From: Leptodontidium sp. MPI-SDFR-AT-0119
Taxonomy: Eukaryota > Ascomycota > Leotiomycetes > Helotiales > Leptodontidiaceae
Direction: 5' to 3'
Length of the DNA: 64,000 nucleotides
Assembly (NCBI GenBank): GCA_020726505.1
Contig: JAHLEZ010000007.1
Span: 124,001 to 188,000, forward strand
Position numbers and translations under genes: made by a program. Below the pieces are notes generated by a model, which was given only the letters and a program-made list of their open reading frames with translations, did not search any database and was not told the origin of the DNA. Shown one piece after another: positions 58,846-64,000 of the stretch; within the stretch, counting starts at the first letter, position 1; each line of letters opens with the position of its first letter.

Positions 58846-61170
58846 TCAAAGCTTCGCCTTAACCGGCCCCCTCCCATCCCTACCCTCCTCCTTCGCCTTA
58901 TCCTTCAACAACCTCCTCAAGATCTTCCCACTCGCACTCTTCGGCACCTCATCAATAAACCACACTCCGCCTCTAAGCGCCTTGTGCCCAGCAACTCTAC
59001 TCGCAAGCCAATTGACGATTTCTTTCTCCGTGGCTTTAGATGGTTCAGCGCCTTCCTTCAGCACGACACATGCCATCGGAACTTCGCTTTCGCGAGAAGC
59101 GTCGTGGATGCCTATTACGGCTACATCTGTAACGAGATCGTGACCGTTGAGGACGCCTTCAAGTTCCGCGGGGGCGACTTGGAATCCTTTATATCTGTTT
59201 CCCGAGAAAGTCAGTATAAGGCTCTTTAATCACCTAACCAAAATCGCTTTGGGAAAAGCAACAAGATAAACTAAACTCACTTGATTAATTCCTTCACTCG
59301 GTCCGTGATATACATGTTCCCCCTCTCATCTTCATACCCGATATCGCCTGTTTTGAAGAACTGGTCTTCGGTGATGGAAGAGGCGGTCGCCTCGGCGTTG
59401 TTGTGGTATCCGAGGAAGACGTTGGGACCTTTGACCCAGACTTCGCCTTCTTTGCCTGTAGGGACTTCGATGCCGTCTGCGGACATGAATTTGATGGTTT
59501 GGTTTGGGAGAGGTGGACCGCAGGAGCCGAGACCGTTGTCCCATTGTTTCTGTGGGGGTTGTCAGTTGTGCTTTGTTGGAGGAGAGGATTGGGGTTTAGG
59601 TGGTGAAGTGGGGACGAACTTGAATATGCGTCGCGGGACTCGTCTCACTTAATCCATATGCTTGCTTTACTTCTGTACCTAGCCGCTTCTTGACCACATG
59701 AATGAGTTCTTTCGTCAATGGTGCAGCTCCGGAAGTGATCATTCGGAGAGAGGAGAGATCGTAATCATTCACGATAGGGTTTTTAGCGAGATGTAAAACC
59801 ACAGGCGGTGCGACGTAAGTGTATGAAATTTTGTGGTCTTGAATGAGGCTGCAGAAAAGCTTGAGGTCGAAGGAGGACATTACGAGAGTAGTGATACCAG
59901 TGTAGGCAGGGAGATGGACCAAACATTGCAGGCCTGTTCCCGTCAGCATTGAGAATTGCAACCTCGCGATTTTTAGAGAAAGCATGGAACCACGTTGTAT
60001 AGTCAAATGCATAGGTCAGAGTAGGGAAAGGGAAGAACGAACCATAAATATGATAATAAGGCAAAACACTCAACACCTTATCCCGTTTCCAATGCAAGAT
60101 TGTCCCCTCAGAACTGTTCAACATGAACAGATTACTCACAACATTCAAATGGCTGAGCATAACACCTTTCGGCAAACCAGTCGTGCCGGAAGAATACACC
60201 AGAAACGCGAGATCCTTCTCACAATCGACTTGCACCCGTTCCTTAACGCCTTTCTCTTTCACTATCTTCTTCCCCTCTTCAAGTAGATCCGCAAACCAAC
60301 CAACTCCAGACTCTTTCAAAGGACGATCGGCGTCCTCGCCCATGCACACGATGTTTGATTTCGGCAGGGAGACTTCACGCGCGGCTTCGAGGGCGATGGG
60401 AAGGAGGTGTTTCTGGGTGAAGAGGAACTTGGCGCCGGAGTCGTGGAGGTGGTGGACTAGTTCGCGGACGGTGTAGGCTGGGTTTGCGGGTGAGACGATG
60501 CCGCCTGCGTAGTGGGTTGCCCATGTTATGGCGGGGGTGTCGATGCAGTTCTGGGCGAAGAGGGCGAGGACTTGGCCTTTTTTGAGGGTGAGTGAGGGGT
60601 GTGTTTGGAGGAGGGTGCCGAATGCTTGGGTGGTTGTGAGGAGGGTGGCGTAGGTGTAGTTTCGGGAGGTTAGGGGGTTGAGGTAGATTACTGAGGGGGT
60701 TAGCTGAGTTGAGGATTGATGAGGAGATGTTAAGTAGATTGAAAAGGGATGGCGGTTCCAATGAAGTGAGAGCAAGTAATAATGAAAATTAGAGCAACAA
60801 CGAAGTAGGAAAAGTAGAAGCAAAGACCCTTTAAGGAAAGCTCGGTTGAGTAAGAAATATGCGCCTCATCAATCTTGGATATACGTTCCTTTCCTTTCCC
60901 CATTCTGTACACTCATCTCCTCAACCGAATCTGACTCCATTTAAAACTCAAAACACAACAACACATATCTAACAAGTGCAACTACAAGATCTGCATCTCT
61001 AAATCTCCAAGCATGAATTAAACAAAAACAAAAACAAAAACAAAAACAAAAAAAAAACAAGATCACATCATCTCACCTTGATCATCAGGAAACTCCCTAT
61101 CCCTCCTCTCAAAAAGCGCACTCCAAACATCCGTCTTCGGGATCTCAATCGTCGGGATAGTATACCCCAT
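58846..61170 (-). CDS. 4-coumarate:CoA-ligase-like acyl-CoA synthetase with peroxisomal targeting signal
   Basis: ANL-superfamily enzyme that makes acyl-CoA from a carboxylic acid through an acyl-AMP. Five exons at 61170-61077, 60690-60043, 59933-59620, 59549-59281 and 59194-58846 give 557 residues; phases agree. Intron 1 (386 nt) is unusually long. The start MGYTIPTIEIPKTDVWSALF is typical of fungal 4CL-like proteins. Motifs: AMP P-loop YSSGTTGLPKG, VLPYYHIYG, GAAPLTKEL, YGLSETSPATHI, TGDIGYEDERGNMYITDR and the catalytic Lys in PKSASGKILRR. The last three residues, AKL, are a PTS1 signal, so the enzyme likely works in peroxisomes, on aromatic or medium-chain acids. It is not clearly tied to the uronide cluster to its left. 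Confidence 0.93.
61021..61060. repeat. CAAAAA hexanucleotide microsatellite
   Basis: Repeats of AAAAAC-type units followed by an A run, inside intron 1 of the ligase gene. Confidence 0.85.
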
Positions 61171-61790
61171 ATTGAGTCTCGTTCCTGCTTCTACTCAGGT
61201 CTTTCCTTCCTTTCTTTCGTCAAATAATAGCTAAGGTATGTTGAATATAAGGTAGATTCGTTGTGTCTCGGTCCACGGGACAAAGTCGAGAATTGATCAA
61301 ACGCTGGGGGGTGAGCGTATTCGTTCTCAAGAAGAGGTATTCTGGATGGAACGGTTTGTCTTGAGAAGAGTCGACGATCCAAGATCCAATTTCAGTCCTT
61401 GTTACGTCTTATTGTACCTAGGTATTGTATACACCCACGATCCGATCCGATCGGAACAAATGCAGATCCAGACTAACCCTACAGTACTGTACTCCTGCAA
61501 AACCACCAGTGAAGATCCTTATCTCAAGCTGACCGTCTGTCTGAGATCAATGAAGATGCGAGGAAAGAGACAGAGAGAGGTACAAAGGGAGAAGGTTGCA
61601 AGAAGGGTCTCATGGTGTCAGGAAAGAAAAAGTTCGAGGAGTTGTAGCTGAAGCTGTACTTCTGTGTAAGGTAGCAAGCTAGTTGGGTCACTACCCGGTG
61701 GCTGGGCTGGCTGGCTGGTCCTGGTGACAGGGTGGGTCTAGACGCGGATCGAAGGAGACGAGAAATGCGGGGTGGAGGACGCCGAGGCTT

Positions 61791-61830
61791 GGGGGGCTGG
61801 TGGGGGTGGTTGGGAAGGGAAGGGAAGGGA
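61791..61830 (+). other. G-rich tract with G-quadruplex pattern
   Basis: Starts with a run of six G and continues with G5, then GGG repeated four times with AA loops (GGGAAGGGAAGGG). About 620 nt upstream of the ligase start codon. Confidence 0.65.
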
Positions 61831-61883
61831 AGCGACTTGGACTTACGGGTTGGAGACTGAGACACGGGAGAAAGATGAGTGAG

Positions 61884-61906
61884 GATATATATATATATAT
61901 ATATAT
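61884..61906. repeat. AT dinucleotide microsatellite
   Basis: Uninterrupted AT units of about 22 nt (GATATATAT...ATATGC). Confidence 0.9.
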
Positions 61907-62632
61907 GCGAGGGAAGGGGGCGAGAAGATAGCATCTTTTTACATAGAATAGTACAGCCGTAGTAAGATGCGGGGTCCAGCACGATTACAACAAATGATAA
62001 TAGCATGAACGCCACCTTCAGACAGCATTGTGTGATCAGATATGTATTTATCTAGATTATACGAAAGGAAAGGATGGTTCAGTAAACGGACAACAGAGTC
62101 AAAAACTGAGAGGTTATGTAAAATCTGTGTTCCTATCATCGACATTGGGTATATGTAAATCAAGTTCCTCAATCCCAACCAGATCCCCTCACCCTGTTCA
62201 ATCGTACCTATCCTATCCAAGCCTGTATTCAAACCCCAATCCAAACCACCTCCAAGAATCTCCGTATGTAATTATCACTTCTCCAACCCCATCCAATCCT
62301 GTCCTCGTATAATTACTGCGCCGTCAGATAAACCCTAGATCTGAATGTCTGCCAGTCGATAGACCATTCCTCCACCATGATATGGAGACGGGTATTTCAG
62401 GTCCGACCTCTATGCGCCATGTGATGCGCCATGCTAACCCTGATATCAAAAGACAAAGGAAAAACTGCCTATGGGTATGTGAATAGGTTGCAAGGGAAAG
62501 TAACTATTGTGAAATTGAGTGGTGTCGTCGCAACACAGTCGCTGTATTTCGATATCCAATGGTATCGGTATGTGGTGTATTGTATCATTCCGTCGTAAAT
62601 CGTACCATTCAAAAAGAACAGTTTCCCGTCCC

Positions 62633-64000
62633 TCACTCAGTGACGGCTTCCAATCCATCATCCTGCTTCGGCTCCAAATTCGGCCAGTCCACTTCAGGCA
62701 TTGGTGCAAACCTGACTTTCTTGGCCACCTCTAACTTCTTCCTCTCAACTTCCTCAACAATAACCCACCGTCTTCTGAGCCTCCTCCTCCTCTCATCAAA
62801 CGCATGGATGAAAGCTTCTTCGTCGGCAACGAAAGTACTGTCCAGAGCCTCCAGATCTTCCTCTTGCTTCTTGCCCAGCTTCTCTAGCTCTTCTTCTTGT
62901 CGAGCAAGAAGTTGTTCCATTTGCTTGGCTTGTTTGTCTCGCATGACATTGACTTTACTCTGATGGAGTCGTTCCATATCGTCACGAACATTGTACTGTT
63001 GTCCCAGCTCTCGTAGGTCGCGCTCGGTGACGACTCTTGCCGGATTTGTACCCGTTGCGTTCAGACCGAGACCGTCACAATAAGCCTCCATATGCCTCAG
63101 CCGAATCTGTACACTTCTTTCTTGCTGCTTCAAACTAGCACGGAGTTCCATCTCGGCAGCTACTTGGCGATCCTCGAGATGTGTCGCAGTTCGGATATGA
63201 CGTTCCTTCATTTTGGTCAAGAGCTCGTCATACTTTTCCAAGATATCAATCTTCCCTTGTCCATGGCGAGTCCACATGATCCATTTCATTTTCCGTTCAA
63301 AGGCCGAGAAACGATCTCGTTCGTTGATCTGTCGAGCTCGAAGATCATTCAGCTCCTCACTTTCCGATGTGCGCTTCTCTGCTTCGAGTCTCTCAGCAGT
63401 AGCCAATTTCTCCGCTTCCTCCTTCGCAGCCTTCTCTGCTTCTTCTTCCGCAATCCTAGCTTCCTCCTCGGCCCTCCTCCTTTCCAGTTCCTCTTCCCCA
63501 TTGCAATAGTTCGGACATCCCACAACTGGATCCCAGACTGCTCCACAGATGTAGCAAAATTGAGCTTTGCATCGGCATGTGATGTGGCTACATCCCTGCG
63601 TCAATTCAACAAGGTTCCGACACTTGTAACATCGCCTCCAACCAGACTTCTCACCCATCTGAAGTACTGCGTCAAGTTCCCAATCCGCCGGGCAGTCTTG
63701 GCCGAAAGCATGAGCAGCACGCTTACATATCGAGCAAGCCCTTGTCCTGCAATTACGACAGACGACTTCAAACGGGTGCTTTGGGTCGATCTTGTTCCGT
63801 TTCGGGATGAACTCGCCACAGGCGTGGTTTGGACAGAAAATCCGCGATTCCCATGGGGTACTGAATTGCAAGACGCTCTTCATGAAAAGCTGTTGTTCCT
63901 CCTTTGTCAAGACCATCTTAATGACCGTACTGGGTATGGCTTGTGTGCAACATCGAGGGGGCATCTTCGATTCGTCGTTTCCCGCCTGTGTGATGAGAAC
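62633..64000 (-). CDS. RBR-type (RING-IBR-RING) E3 ubiquitin ligase, 5' part outside window
   Basis: E3 ligase of the HECT/RING hybrid type, which passes ubiquitin through a Cys in RING2. The frame runs to the window edge; a CACACAG acceptor at about 63985 suggests an exon boundary, after which the sequence reads AGNDESKMPPRCCTQ, a conserved start of the RING1-distal region in fungal RBR proteins. The IBR domain has SRIFCPNHACGEFIP and VVCRNCRTRACSICKRAAH. RING2 has RCYKCRNLVELTQGCSHITCRCKAQFCYICG, with the catalytic Cys expected in the GCSHITC region. After it, a long Glu/Ala/Arg coiled coil (EELERRRAEEEARIAEEEAE) and further helices continue to the stop at 62633. About 450 residues are visible. 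RING1 must lie beyond position 64000. Confidence 0.9.
   Translation of the reverse strand, partial: VLITQAGNDESKMPPRCCTQAIPSTVIKMVLTKEEQQLFMKSVLQFSTPWESRIFCPNHACGEFIPKRNKIDPKHPFEVVCRNCRTRACSICKRAAHAFGQDCPADWELDAVLQMGEKSGWRRCYKCRNLVELTQGCSHITCRCKAQFCYICGAVWDPVVGCPNYCNGEEELERRRAEEEARIAEEEAEKAAKEEAEKLATAERLEAEKRTSESEELNDLRARQINERDRFSAFERKMKWIMWTRHGQGKIDILEKYDELLTKMKERHIRTATHLEDRQVAAEMELRASLKQQERSVQIRLRHMEAYCDGLGLNATGTNPARVVTERDLRELGQQYNVRDDMERLHQSKVNVMRDKQAKQMEQLLARQEEELEKLGKKQEEDLEALDSTFVADEEAFIHAFDERRRRLRRRWVIVEEVERKKLEVAKKVRFAPMPEVDWPNLEPKQDDGLEAVTE

Larger units (their letters stand above)
61171..62632. other. Upstream region of the ligase gene and downstream region of the RBR gene
   Basis: No gene seen. 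Contains GGCT repeats (about 61700-61716), a G-rich quadruplex-type tract (61791-61830), and an AT dinucleotide microsatellite. Confidence 0.5.

Overview
The window looks like nuclear DNA of a filamentous ascomycete. It has many short (about 45-100 nt) GT-AG introns, compact genes on both strands, fungus-specific families (LaeA-like methyltransferase, Zn2Cys6 regulator with Fungal_trans region, DUF7580-type domain, Dal5-type transporters) and a decayed Tc1/mariner copy. A Leotiomycete-like species is my best guess, from gene content only. No RNA genes, CRISPR arrays or viral genes were seen. Exon joins below were worked out by hand from splice signals and reading-phase agreement.

Layout. 1-11 kb: housekeeping genes, namely an ABCF ATPase running off the left edge, a PTR2 peptide transporter, a broken membrane-protein gene, RNA polymerase III subunit Rpc31 and, divergent from it, an Hsm3/PSMD5-like proteasome chaperone whose 3' end hides a +1 frame extension. 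11-28 kb: accessory DNA, with a Ser-rich mucin-like wall protein interrupted by small indels, a P450, small secreted or orphan genes, a LaeA-like methyltransferase, a transposon relic and a BBE-like flavin oxidase. The P450, methyltransferase and oxidase resemble a loose or eroded secondary-metabolism set without a backbone enzyme.

28-38 kb is the most striking part and looks like a fungal innate-immunity or regulated-cell-death island. A subtilisin-like protease with an N-terminal DUF7580-type region faces, tail to tail with 78 nt between them, a gene resembling the fungal gasdermin family (RCD-1/HET-Q1). This is the protease-gasdermin layout known from het-Q1/het-Q2. The gasdermin-like gene carries a 1-nt frameshift. 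Beside the pair, a tail-anchored-type membrane protein is divergent from a 1110-residue protein that fuses a chymotrypsin-like domain, with Cys at the nucleophile position, to a pseudokinase domain.

38-45 kb: a coiled-coil protein with an MIT-like N-terminus and a Lam/Ltc-type sterol transfer protein. 46.6-58 kb: an apparent polyuronide-utilisation cluster made of a secreted alginate/glucuronan-lyase-like enzyme, a GH88 unsaturated uronyl hydrolase, a Zn2Cys6 regulator and a divergent anion-type MFS transporter. The first enzyme would cleave the polymer outside the cell, the hydrolase would remove the unsaturated end sugars, and the transporter and regulator would serve uptake and control. 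58.8-64 kb: a peroxisomal 4CL-like acyl-CoA ligase (C-terminal AKL) and an RBR-type E3 ligase that runs off the right edge.
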